Source: Lineus longissimus
Taxonomy: Eukaryota; Nemertea; Pilidiophora; Heteronemertea; Lineidae
Assembly: GCF_910592395.1 (NCBI RefSeq)
Contig: NC_088322.1
Coordinates: 870,001-934,000, forward strand
Reading direction: 5' to 3'
DNA length: 64,000 bases
Part shown: in pieces, positions 1 through 11,518 of the stretch
Position numbering within the stretch: position 1 is the stretch's first letter
Layout: each line of letters begins with the position of its first letter
Made by a program: the position numbers and the translations under genes
The notes under the pieces: generated by a model
The model's database searches: none
Seen by the model: the letters and a program-made list of their open reading frames with translations, nothing else
What the model was told of the DNA's origin: nothing

Positions 1-955
1 GGTCCAGGGACCATGTGCACACCCCGGGTAATGTAATGCATGTCATTTGCAGTGGATATGGGGAGAACAGTTTCAGGCTAGTTTCATCAGTTTTGATTCC
101 ATTGAATAATATTATTCTTCTCGGTTCAATGGCACAAAGAAAATTACCGGTACCATCTAAGTATATCATTTTGCTTACAAAGTTGACTGAATTTCAGGGT
201 TATTGAAGAGTGCACATGTCACATGGAAATTGGTTGACATCTGTTCAACAGTTTAGGAGTACTAGGACTTTGTTGGATTTTCAAGATGGCGGCCTGGTGG
301 CCATATTTGTCATGGGATTTGACTGAAAATTAGGGATATCGATAAGAGTGCATAAATACATAATCACATGAAGTTTGGTTGCAATCTGATCATTAGTTTC
401 TGGGTATAGGACTTTGTTTAAACTTCAAGATGGCCACCTGGCGCCATATTGGTAGATGGATTTGACTGCAAATCAGGGATGTTGTAGAGACTACATAGAT
501 ATACAATCACATCAAATTTGGTTTTAATCCGGCTTTGTTTAGTTCTCAAAGTCTCAAATATAAACGAAACGTGCCACCTATCGGTGATTTAGTGAACGTT
601 GACCTCTGTGACCTTGAAAAGTAGGTGAAATCAAAAACCCGGGTGATATGTCATTTAACCTTTTTAAGTACACCCACCATAAAATTTTCGTCACTCTACG
701 TACAACCATTAGCTTCAAAAAGGCCAAAAAAATTCCAAGATGGCCGCCTGGAGGCCAGAAAGTAGATCATATCTCGAAAAGGAATAGCAGGTCTGTGATT
801 ATTGCCCAAAGCTACCATCACACCAAGTTTTAGCCATCTAGCCCTAGCGGTGACGAAACGTGCTCCGCTAACGGATGACGACGCACGAAGATGACGACCT
901 ACGACGGACGCCACGGTATCGCATAAGCTCCCCAGAGGTGAGCTAAAAATGGTAT
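1..955. repeat. Dispersed repeat, copy A
   Basis: Starts with GGTCCAGGGACCATGTGC, also found at about 60748, and ends near GGTGAGCTAAAAATGG, matching the end of the 60.7-61.9 kb copy. Inside, a unit of about 145 bp containing AAGATGGC(C/G)(G/A)CCTGG recurs at about 285, 430 and 740. The stretch 545-650 (CCTCTGTGACCTT, then AAATCAAAAACCCGG) is also shared with copy B. No protein is supported. This is a non-coding interspersed repeat of unknown class. Confidence 0.7.
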
Positions 956-973
956 CACACAGAAATTCAGGGA

Positions 974-1045
974 ACCTCGATAGCTCAATTGGTAGAGCAG
1001 TGGACTGGCTTTCCAAAGATCTATGGTTCGAATCCCAGTCAAGGT
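974..1045 (+). repeat. tRNA-like sequence, probable SINE head
   Basis: A 72-nt tRNA-like fold. The D arm has GCTC/GAGC stems with box A-like TAGCTCAATTGG, the T arm has box B GGTTCGAATCC, and the acceptor stem has one mismatch. The anticodon-loop reading is GGC (alanine), but position 37 is T and the anticodon stem is only four clean pairs. It directly abuts repeat copy A. I read it as a tRNA-derived SINE or pseudo-tRNA rather than a working tRNA gene. Confidence 0.55.
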
Positions 1046-1736
1046 AACTTGATTTTTCTGTACTAATATCATTCTTTCCAAAAAATTATGGTCATGAAGC
1101 ACAGCTCAGTATGGGCTTGTGTGAATTTTTAGAAAAGGCACATTACTTGAAAAAGTTAATTTGGGGCCTTTTTAAAAAATCGATTTTACATAATGAAAGG
1201 CTGGAATTAGATGCATCCAAATACAACAGATATATGACCAACTGAATATACCATACTCTACTGAAAACCGCATTCAAATATCCTATTCTATCACTGTGAT
1301 ATTTTTGAAAAACGGTGGACATTTACTTACTGGAAGGACTGTACGTCTATGACCAGATTTTTATTTAAGATCATAATTCTAAGAAACTTACAGGTGTCTG
1401 GTAATGCTTGTAAGTGTGAGTAAATTGCACGTAGGAAAACCAAGATTTTTTACTCTTAATACCAGGAAAAAGTCGACAGAACTCCTGCTATTGTATTCGA
1501 TTTATTTCGACTTGAGTCACGAAATTGACGATATTTCGATTTTCACAATTATTTTTATTTTGAGCACATTCTTACATTTTTGACAGATTCCGCGGGGCAG
1601 AAAAGGGCCGAAGACAGGTTGCGACATCCCCCCCCCTGAGAGCCGATTCCTAGGCTTTACACAAACGATTAGTTCCCCACGACAGTCCAAAAATTACCTC
1701 AGAAACACAAATGTATCCACTGAAGGATGTTCCTTT
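1046..1736. other. Non-coding, no feature seen
   Basis: AT-rich sequence with a short C-run near 1630. No gene, tRNA or repeat structure that I can support. Confidence 0.5.
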
Positions 1737-2417
1737 TCAAATGTCAGTTATCCAAGTCCTGACTTTGTTAAATGCTTTAGAACATGGTCTGTCTCTTAAA
1801 CCAGTCAAATAGTTTCTGAGCATATCACCAAAATCACACTCTTTCAATGGAACCCTGGGAAGTAAGTCTGATTTACGAGAATTGTATATGACATAATCTT
1901 GGTTAATTATATCACAGTGAACATGAAAACAATCAAATGGTTTGAAATTAATTGGTTTGTCATCTAGTATTAGATATTCGGGATCAAACCTAGTTAAATT
2001 GGGATCAGTGAACCCCAAAAGATATCTTATCCCCTCGGTTAATGGTAAGGTATAATGCAGTCGTTCTCTACTGAAAGTGGTGATGGCAAATTTAACAGTA
2101 GCCTCCTCTAATGTAAAACGAACCGCATTCTTAGGCAGATTTTGACCCTCCATTTGTTCACAGAATTCTTTAATGAAAGACTTTACTGTGTATAAACCGT
2201 CTGGAAGTATAATAGTGTATTCATTGTTGGATCTTCTCTTAACATCGACCACCCTAATTACAAAAGTACTGTTTCCCAGTTTGCTAGAAATGTTGTAAAA
2301 CGTACAGGGGAATCATGCGAAGACAATTTTCATCCCACCAACATTAGTCAACGACTCATCCAACTGATTTGTCAGATCATTGCTATTTTGACCATCCAAC
2401 CACTTAAACTCAATCAT
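1737..2417 (-). pseudogene. Relic of Polinton minor capsid (penton-like) gene
   Basis: The minus-strand product resembles the minor capsid gene of the intact Polinton at 36493-37260. Shared landmarks are FPCTFYNIS (versus IPCTFYNIS), LPDGLY followed by SF, KPINF with HCDII, and a DFGD versus NFGD box. Reading starts at the ATG at 2417-2415. It is interrupted by an in-frame TGA just before the FPCTFYNIS block, and the C-terminal region of the family is missing. Divergence from the 36.5-kb copy is high, so this comes from another Polinton lineage. No other Polinton gene adjoins it. Confidence 0.8.
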
Positions 2418-2419
2418 AA

Positions 2420-3221
2420 CTATGTTCTTACACATTTATCTAAGTTAGTTTTTATTTTTATCTTGGGGTGTCGGCACGAGTGGAAAAGTCAGCTCTCGCT
2501 GGGGGTGCTTTTTAAAGTTGGTTTTTAATGGGTGTTTTTGTGTTTTTTTTAAGTTGATTTTTGTGTGTTTTTCTCTTTTTATTTTTTATGTTTGATGTTT
2601 TCATTTTTGGTGTTTTTATTGCTTCTTTATCTCGCAGGGGTAAAGTTTATTGCACAACGAGATATCATGGTGTTAGTTTTTATTTTTCCCATTGTAAACA
2701 AAGTAAATCTCGGGATTTCCTTTCAGGGTTTCCCTCTGGACTTTTGTCATTTTGATGAAACGTTGTGGTAGGTAAACTGTGATTTCATCAGTGTTCCGAA
2801 TGGAACTGACGTTCCCCAATTCCGAAAACTCTAGAGTAATTTCCAATCTGTTGCCAAACTTACTTAGAGTTTTGCAAGTACTTTGATTTTTTATTTGCGC
2901 TTATTATGTTTTATAGTTTACCAGGTTTTTGTGTTTCATGTTTGAAATCTTCTTTAAAGACTTCTTAAAATGTAGAATTATTTTTGCTCTCTTCAACATC
3001 TTCAACATCTTCATTTTTTTGTTATTTGCCCTCCATTTAAAGCACATTTTTTTGTTGTTAAATAGAGGAATTTACCAAGTTTTTGACAGTTTAAGAAAAA
3101 ATACTTATCTTAACTGGAACATACAAAGTGCAGTACTCACTCAAATAACAACTAAAAAAGAGGTATTGCCAGGTTTGTATCTCTGAAGTTTCATAAAAAA
3201 ATTACAACAAACATCGAAACT
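2420..3221. other. T-rich non-coding stretch
   Basis: T-rich on the plus strand (2500-3080). Short open frames here are compositional and match no family. No repeat recognised. Confidence 0.5.
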
Positions 3222-3441
3222 CTGAAAGAGTGGAAATATCAATGTCTGTCCAATTAGCCGATTATCAAAAAATTTCCGAGGTCAACTACCAGTTTACTTT
3301 TTACCGTTTACCTGCCCGACTGTCCGGAATATCATATCAAAATTTCAGATTCACAACCGCACGCAGTATTTGATGCGTCGCGGTCAAACATTGACAATTG
3401 AACTGCTAAAAGGCTTAAAAAATCTATGGTGGTCTTGCCTC
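3222..3441 (+). repeat. Truncated copy of 4-bp-TSD element
   Basis: Matches the right half of the element at 19662-20104 (shared TCAATGTCTGTCCAATT, CGCAGTATTTGATGCGTCG) and ends in the same terminus, GGTGGTCTTGCCTC. The left half is missing. It lies head-to-head with the full copy that follows, so the two can fold back on each other. Confidence 0.7.
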
Positions 3442-3446
3442 CAACA

Positions 3447-3835
3447 GAGACAAGACCACAAAGAACGCGTGGTGTTGTGAATCTGAAATTTAGATTATGT
3501 TATTCCGGACAGTCGGGCAAGTAAATGGTGAAAAATAAAATGGTGATTGACCACGGAAATTTTTTGATAATCGACAAATTAGACAGACTTTGATATTTCC
3601 ACTCTTTTCAGCCAACTGGCAGAAAAAAACTCAAAACACGCCCCCTATTACCCAATTAGCAAAATTCGAAATTAATTTTTTCATCAAATAATTTCTTTAT
3701 ATCTGTAGACTTGCCACAACAAATATTTTTTCAATACCTCTCCAAATATGTACTTGAGAGTTAAAAACATGCACTCGTCTAATTGATAGGGCCTCGACCC
3801 TCCAACCTATGAATATTCGTTAGTGGTCTTGTCTC
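3447..3835 (-). mobile_element. MITE-like element, 4-bp TSD AACA
   Basis: A 389-bp element with terminal inverted repeats GAGACAAGACCAC / GTGGTCTTGTCTC, flanked by AACA at 3443-3446 and 3836-3839. It is the reverse-oriented relative of 19662-20104, which has the same termini and its own 4-bp duplication (GCAT). No coding capacity. Ginger- and Sola-type elements make 4-bp duplications, but the family is not assigned. Confidence 0.75.
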
Positions 3836-3839
3836 AACA

Positions 3840-6800
3840 TTTCCTGGATCATGGGCGAAGTCATGTTGAAAAACAATCCCGAAATGCAACGCGCTAAAAC
3901 TCTTATCCAATGGAGGCGACAATTCATTGCCAGCATGGCAACAAGCTGTATTTGTTGGAAAACACTGGAAAACACTGAAATCGCTGTTAGAAAGAAAGCT
4001 AGGCTCCTAATGGTTGATAATAGTTTTATTGGGGAATCCCGAGGTAAAATAAAAACGATGTTGTGACGTTGTTTCTGTAAACAGCGATTGAGTTTGGTGA
4101 TTTTTACGGATTTTAGACCAAGTAAAGGAGATAAAAACTTATACTTGAGTTGATTAAACGTCAATTAAAGTACTTTTAAGTCTTGTTTACTGCAATTTTG
4201 CTGTTACAGACGATAAAAGAGATATTAGGTAATACTTTTCAGCAATAATTAGTCTATTGATAATTATTTGTAATGCATTTTGATAATTGCAGGCTCATAA
4301 CACGAAACAATTCTGTGCGACAAGCGACTCTTTTTGCTGGAGCTCACGCATTCATCCGGCTGGAAACAGTCTATTCTTTGCGACAGAAGAAAAACTAAGT
4401 GGCTTCAGATAAACAAAGAAGTAACATACATACACAAGTAACATACGCACAATTCCTAGTTCTGATGGGTAATTGCTTGATTAAACATCGCTTGACCGAA
4501 TATTTAGAATCAGGGCTCTTTACATCCATAATCATCTCAAACATGATTATGAGTGTAAACGATCGTTCTTTATTGTAACAAGCCCTTCGGCGATAATGGC
4601 TCACTGTGAGAAATGATTGCTATAATGTTGTCAACAGGGACTGGACCAATTGGTTCACTTACTGAATCCAAGATGGCGGACCACCAGACTAAAATGCGAG
4701 TACTAATTGAAGAGCTTAGAGGTATAATCAGGCTAAGGCACATTTTAAACCCTATATTTGGAGAAAAATGCAAAAATATGAAAAAAATCTTCACATTCCC
4801 TGGAAACACGCAAGTGATGATTTCTAGATATCGCTGAATCATTAAGAGGCACAGATTATATGTGTTGAAAGCATTTGCTTCTTTAAGGGTATAAATACTG
4901 CAAAATGTGCATAAACCAAGAAGGGTTGTTACAACTAGTTACACTACAGACTTAGTGATAAGGCCTCGTCCCATCGCCCTTACCGGCCACTACGACAAGT
5001 CAATACTCTTGCTGATGATTCGTCATTATTGGTCGTCGCAAAAACAACGAATTGACACAGATATCAACTAGGTCAACCAATCACGCGGTAGTCTGACGGA
5101 CACACCTCCACGACACACTTTATGTGACTTAGCATGGTGTCCCTGATGCGGCCACTAAAGACATGATGACGTAGATTGCCACAACAAACTTGTGGTGTGA
5201 AGCTGTACTCCTCCTACTATAATATTACGTCTGGAGGCAAAGTCGTAAGGTGTACAGTTAGCCGACGACGTTTGGTGTGCAGGTTTCTAATGTCTTCGGC
5301 ATTCCGCGGGCGATGTGGAATTAGTCCGCCGAGGTTATGGAAGAAAAAAACCAAAATGGCGGGAGTGTCGGAGAACGAGAAGCGTACTGCAATTTTTTCC
5401 GCATCAATTTTGAAGTACGTGGATAATGAGGCGTTGGGGAGTTCGTTCAAGAGCCATATAACTTTTGCATACCAGGGTTATGAAACTGCCGGCTTGTTTG
5501 AAAAATGTCGGCGGATTAGATGGTCTTCGTTTTTGGACATTTTTTTGTTGGTTGGCACGAACGATTGTTGTAGTCGTGCCAGTGCAAGTGGACATGGTGG
5601 AGCCAGTGCTAGTGGGCCAGGTTACTCTACCAGTGAAATATGCAGGCGTATTGATGTAAGTTTTATCTGTTATAGTGGTGACTTCTCGCTACGTTAATTG
5701 CAAAATACATGTACATGATAAGAATGAGTTTACATGAGCAATCTAATCTTTGTTTAAAAATAGTGAAATACATTGAAAAGACTTCACCACGGACACGAAG
5801 GAGTGCAGGGAGTTTTCATATCCATCGCTGTTGGGAAGAGAAGGCAAATAAGCCTGGCCAAAGCCTGGGGCCAAATTGGTTGCCATGGATGAGCCGTCAT
5901 CAGTGAATTCACCTTTTTCATTACAGATTGTTAAATTATTCACAGACATACTTGTGGGTAGGCCTAATCCAGAAAAAACATACCGCCAGCCTTTCCTCCG
6001 GGTTTTTCCTACAGCCTTCTAGCACAGATAATTCACTTATTTTTCAATATATTGCAATAAAACTTGCTTTACATAACCTATTTTATTGATTTATGTCAAG
6101 AAAATATAATTTTGATAACTTTGAAACCTGGTGGACGCTGGTGGACGCTGTTTAGGATGTCCGGCCTATACGTATACGTTGACTTCAGAATTCACCGGCC
6201 ATCTGCATCAGGCTACAAGTGCAACTCTGTCAGTCAGTGTCACCCAAACCAGGTCATACCAATGCTGCCAGCGATTCACAGACAACTAATTGACACTTCG
6301 ATGAGTATTTCCATCACCTCGACATCTGAAAACTTACTGATTTTGTACGGAAAGCAGGCACAACACCGGTATCGTTTTTTAAGTCATTTTCCAGTTGTTT
6401 CAAAAATCAGCGAAAAATATCAAATCCGGGTTTCAAACCAAACCGCTTTAGGGGGTCAATATACATCATCCGGGCCACTTACCCTGAAAATTTTGCGTGG
6501 GGTTCACCACGGAAATTTTGAGAAATATTGATTTTTAAAAATGTACCCTCAGATTTCACACGCTCAGTCAAACTTTCTACTGGTACAGAAGCTCTCCTCT
6601 GTGCTGCCCCCTGGCATTAGTTGGACGAAACCCCTGCCCAAAATGAATTTTATTCTAAAGCTTGAATCCAGTTTAATATTTCAAATCCCTATTTTTCTAC
6701 TTCAGCTAATCATTAACCCCTTCTATTCCAGTGTCTAAATTATGTTTTTTATATTCAACAATTTGACACCCATTCCATTACAGTTGGCTCTGGTGTTGTG

Positions 6801-8311
6801 CCAGCAAGCAGTGAACGATGTAAACATTAATGGATGACGGGAATTACGGTGATTACCTCGTTCCGAATGCTCACCATAAGCTTAGTTGCATACAGTCCTA
6901 CACCTGCAATACTTCATCGATCCCAGGTTGATTATCGGCTAATGTAGCATATCATTATCACACCCCCGGATCAAACCTTACTAATCAAACCTGAAACTAT
7001 CGAACTGGCACGATATTCGTTCTTTTCTTTAAATATTTGTGATGGAATCAAATGGAATCAAATGGAATAAATTGTTTGTGGCCGATTTGAACTACTCACA
7101 CGCGTCCAAAAAATCAACATTTTGCGAATGTACTCGATTTGTTGGAACATAGTAAGCTCGTCCCCTTGTACGAATGTACGTACATATGACCATAATAAAT
7201 CAATATGAATAACACCCTGGAAAAGGGGCGTGGCAAAATTACATGGAAAAACGAAAAAAACAGATATATACGATGGTTTGTTGTCCAAAATCACTTCACG
7301 AGACACACCTATGATGCCAAACACAGCCAATGATGCCGATTGCGCCCGAATCGGTCAGCCCTTATGGACAAACGAGGTTATCGCAAAATGAGGTTAAAAA
7401 ACCCATGCAACTTTAATGGTCACTATAGACAGTGAGCCAATAAACTAACTACATTAAGTCCCCATGCTGTGATATTGTTATTTTCTGAAACGATCACTGA
7501 TTGTCAAATATGAGACTCAATAATTATATTTCCTTGGGGGGGGGGGGGGGGGGGACCTGTCGACGACCCTTTTTACAGTTCTCCGGAGGACAAATTGGAT
7601 GAGTCTCAGGATTTCCAAAAAACTACGCTTCTTGCCAATTTGCGGGACACTGGAGACTTGCATTTCCCTGTCCATCCAACTCAAAAGCTTTCCTACAGCT
7701 CCAAATCTTCAAATATATTTTATATGCGGGAATCACATGTTGTAATAGGAAACAAATGTTCTGTAGGTGTAAATTTTGTGGATGTAAAATGATTTAATAA
7801 AGTTGCTACGAGACTTTGATAGTGACTGGGCTGGCGATGCCGATTTCTCCTGGACGCCACCATCTGCAAAAATATATAGCTCTTTTTGAGTATTTGTTTC
7901 TCAAGTATTGGTAAGTTATATCATCACTTTCTGTACAATTCAATTCTTTATAGTGCAGGGTTACTGCTGGCTCATTCAAGAGTATACCTTTTGCTTAGTT
8001 AGAATAGGGCAGCGGTCATGTGGAAATTCACCCATAATTTGGGATTTGGTTTACCTGGATTAGTGTAGGTAACAGTACCTCCCGAACGAATCGATCAAAG
8101 ACAAGAGACAACTAGGTTGGTTGTGCCCATCATTTGTAAGCATTCAAAACGTATGTGTGTATTGCGTTATGTCTTTTCAATTTACCGAATATTATCGGGT
8201 CGAGTATTCAAGCCTCATCTGAGATTGATTAAACGAAACATTTCGAGTACAAGACATGTGCCTTTCCAGTGACTGCATCACATAGTAAAATAACATTTAC
8301 GTAAGTCAAAG
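3840..8311. other. Intergenic, no supported gene
   Basis: About 4.5 kb with only short, unrecognised open frames (for example 5176-5697 plus and 6064-6531 plus). None has a recognisable motif or clear splice context. A poly-G run lies at about 7537-7554. A promoter or an exon of a host gene cannot be excluded. Confidence 0.4.
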
Positions 8312-8836
8312 ATGGCCCACGGTGGATTGGACCTTTTAGCCAATGCTGTTCAGGAACAAATAGCTCGTGAAATGCTAGAATTTGAACGTGAGATCAGCTA
8401 TCTGCAAAAAACGCTGAACGTTACGCCGCGTGCTTGGCCCTGGCCTAAGCCAACCAGCAAGGACAAAGCATACCTATCAGCCCAGGATAAGGCCCGCGAC
8501 GCCTGCACCAAGGACCAGTACCCCCTGTCACCGGTTACGGTTGAAATCTACACTAGCAATAGCATCGCAGCCTGTGATCAGTAGTCCTGCGTCCCCCAGC
8601 CAGGGATGAACGATTCCGGGTACCCCAGTCAGGGGGTACATTCTCTAACTCGGCCTGCTTTCCAACCTACGGTACCTGCAGCTTTCAATGTCGGTGAATC
8701 GTACCTGAATGATAACCTGTCGTCAGTTGCTGTAGCGAGGGAGCAAATGAAGTCGAATGTGGCCAACGACAAGTTTGATACGTTCGAAGACAATTTAACA
8801 GTCATACTATATGCGCACAAACTAACAGCTATATAA
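8312..8836 (+). pseudogene. Unrecognised ORFs, possibly gag N-terminus of BEL/Pao relic
   Basis: Two plus-strand open frames (8312-8584, 8606-8836). The first encodes a helical N-terminus and a tryptophan/proline-rich patch (PRAWPWPKP). I do not recognise the product. It sits just left of the Ginger-like insertion, and sequence right of that insertion (from 15824) leads into BEL/Pao gag and protease remnants on the same strand. It may therefore be the upstream part of the same retroelement. This rests on position and strand only. Confidence 0.25.
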
Positions 8837-8885
8837 TAAGCTACCTATTGCAGTTAACAACTACACTCCAGTGCAGTGGACCGGC

Positions 8886-9032
8886 TGTTACGCTCCAACT
8901 CTATAATAGTGCCAACTCTGATGGACATGATTCCAACTTCAAAATGCCAGCTCTGATGGCGATAGATAAGTACTCAGCCGCAAGATGTCTCTACCCGGTG
9001 AACGGTTTGTTCCAACTCTAATATGCCAACTT
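8886..9032 (+). repeat. Left terminal inverted repeat of Ginger-like element
   Basis: About 147 bp pairing in inverted orientation with 15672-15818, with scattered mismatches. Both arms contain repeated CCAACTCT and GCCAACT words. Confidence 0.8.
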
Positions 9033-9577
9033 TGAAAGCGGAACTGTGTATACAGTTTCGATACACGTGCGAGTCAAGATATTGCGATCATTCCTTATAC
9101 TTTCTTCGGTTATCTTTTGTCATTGTGAATTGGGGTTGGCCGGTTCCGATACGGTACGTACATGCATTGGTTCACTGATTAATCTCATGCGTCTGTTCTA
9201 AGAAGTTCGTTGACTTAGTTACACAACTGAGTTGCTGATGATACCCTCAATGGCCACATTGATATGCTTGGGTCTGTGCTCGTGCAAGGTGGCACAAAAT
9301 ACACGCTTTTTCATAGCAGATAGGGCCGAAGGTAAATGCTCTATCCCATGCTAGGCTGGATAGGCAGTGTTGGAGCAGTCCAAGCCCCGGCCTAGGCCTA
9401 CTGCTAGAGGTTGATGTTAATAAATGGACGTTCGGCCTCCTGGAAAAAAAGATAGACATCTTCAAACACTTGTCACGGGAAAGGGTACATAGGCCTACAT
9501 GTATTTTCAAAAATTCTATCAAAGAACTCGGCCTGGAAGGGGGAGGGCTGAAATTCACCTGAAAAAATTCGTCGGTT

Positions 9578-11134
9578 TACCCGATCGATGATGACGTTTA
9601 TAAGGAGTTGTATCGTTTTCTGTCGGAAGACGTACGATGGCGGGAACTTTCAACGCCTGCGGAAATGAAAGCAGACCAGAAGAAGAATTCTGGCAGGTAC
9701 CGAATCATGAGAAAAACCAATCCGCTAAATGGGAACGACGAGGAAAGAATTGTGGAAGTCGGTGGACATAGGATATTTCCGAGGATATCAGAAATTGAGC
9801 CTATAGTCAGGTATTTCTTTGGCAAATATAAAGGACTCGCTGCCAAGAAACTATCCGCCGTTATATCCAGGCAATACTGTGCGATGGGAGAAAAGCTTGT
9901 GCGTCGATATCTTGCGAAAATGAAAGAGAGTCAGAGCCGAAAACCTCTCTTCTCCAACAAAGCTTCGGCCTGTTCTGGCAAAATCAGTGATGGCCCGGAT
10001 CCAAATGGACCTTGTGAACTTCTCAAACATGCCCGTAGAAATAGAGGACATGAAGTACTGTTACGTTCTTTCAGTGCTCGACATCTTCTCAAGATATCTT
10101 TGGCTGAGGCCACTTTGCGACAAAGGGTCGCCTAGGGTGGCTGAAAAGATTGAACACGGCTGACCCAAAATAATCCATTGCGATAACGGCGGAGAACTCA
10201 AGAAGATGGTTAGCAGACCAGCAGAGAGGTTAAACGTAAAAATCATCAAGGGTCGGCCGTATCATCCCCAGACCCAAGGAAAGGTTAGTTTCAATGCGCT
10301 TAAATGTTTAAAAAATGCAAGTTCAGTAGGACAGATTAGAATTTGTTTCAATGAATCTGAGCAAGGACACCCCCCCCCCCGGGAAAATGAATTTAACTCA
10401 GGGTCTTGGAGACATATGTAGTTCCACTGGTAGGTCCGACTGTCAGTGAATAAATTTATATCCAAATCGTCACTTTACATTTATCGCCTGTTGTTACTGC
10501 AACCCATGAACTCCTCCATGAAATTATAGGTCCCGCAGATATGAAATTCGTGCTTGTGAATAAATCTTAACGGACAATAATAATCCTGTTCTTTGTTTTC
10601 AGGTTGAAATGGTACAAAGAACGTGAAAAGAGAAACTCGCGTTTGACATTTCACAATTTGTGCAAACGGGTAAGGCTCATTATTGGGTTGAAGGATTGCC
10701 GTCCTACGCAAGACTGTATAACAACTCTCCGCACGAAGCTTTTAAGAGTAAGTACACACCTAAAGGTTTTTATGATCCGAGGAGACTACAGTACTTGGAG
10801 ATCTCCAGGAGATCGCCATCAAATTTTGCCCCCTCCTGATACCCCCCTCTGAATTAATACCCCTAGGAATTCCTAGTAGGACATGAAAGTTTTCGTCTGT
10901 GATCAGAGGGGCAGAAAATATTTTGGGGAAGACAGAAGTCCGGTACATGTTCCACAAAGCAATGGAAAATTGCCCGACGACTTTTCATGTGTACCTTTTT
11001 TCAGATAAATATTGTCCTTTTGAGTCGTTCTTCGCCCGAGTGCCTTGGTTGCCTGGCAGTAAAGAAAAGAATAAGAAAGACGATGGAACAACAACCGAGG
11101 ACGAAGACGAACATGAGGAGGAGGACGAAAAATA
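9578..11134 (+). pseudogene. Broken integrase (rve fold), exons 1-3
   Basis: From about 9990 the plus strand reads IQMDLV, then VLSVLDIFSRYLWLRPL, HCDNGGE and GRPYHPQTQGK, which is the core of a gypsy/Ginger/KRBA2-type integrase. The first two acidic residues (D of QMDLV, D of HCDNG) are present. Exon 1 ends at donor AAG|GTTAGT (10284), and exon 2 starts after TTTTCAG at 10603 with VEMVQ, which supplies the third acidic residue (E). A third exon probably starts near 11004 (CPFESFFARVPWLPG) and ends in an acidic tail. Damage seen: a frame change near 9965, an in-frame TGA at 10161-10163 and another at 10624-10626. The N-terminal 9608-9960 segment is the probable zinc-binding/helical region. 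Confidence 0.7.
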
Positions 11135-11518
11135 AATGGGGGTGATTATCCTTTATAGATAATTCCTAGATGCGGGATGCAGTCATCCTTCGTCCAGCGG
11201 GTTTATTTTTGCTTGCTCCTTTTTCATGTGACAAATCAGTAAAGAGATTCTGGCTTAAATTTCTGTGTTGAGCTTCCAAGATAGTTGAACACCTGAGCGA
11301 GAAATCACGACTTAATGCTCCGAAAAAAACGAAGGTGGTAGGTTCGAATATTCCTCGTCCTCATGTGATATTTTCCTCGATGGGCCCTATGTGTGCTGAA
11401 GATGAGCCAAATTGGAAGGGGGAGGGGGTGTTGTTTTGGCATGGAATGACCCACATGGAAAGTAAAATCTCTCCCGTTGTTTGCCTCATACTCTCAATGT
11501 TTCTACGTCTTTTTCAGG

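Noticed and set aside
974-1045. Functional tRNA-Ala(GGC)
   Set aside because: Atypical base 37, acceptor mismatch and repeat context. A SINE head is more likely.
5176-5697. 173-codon plus-strand ORF as a host gene
   Set aside because: No recognisable domain; Ser/Gly/Arg low-complexity end; no convincing splice partners.
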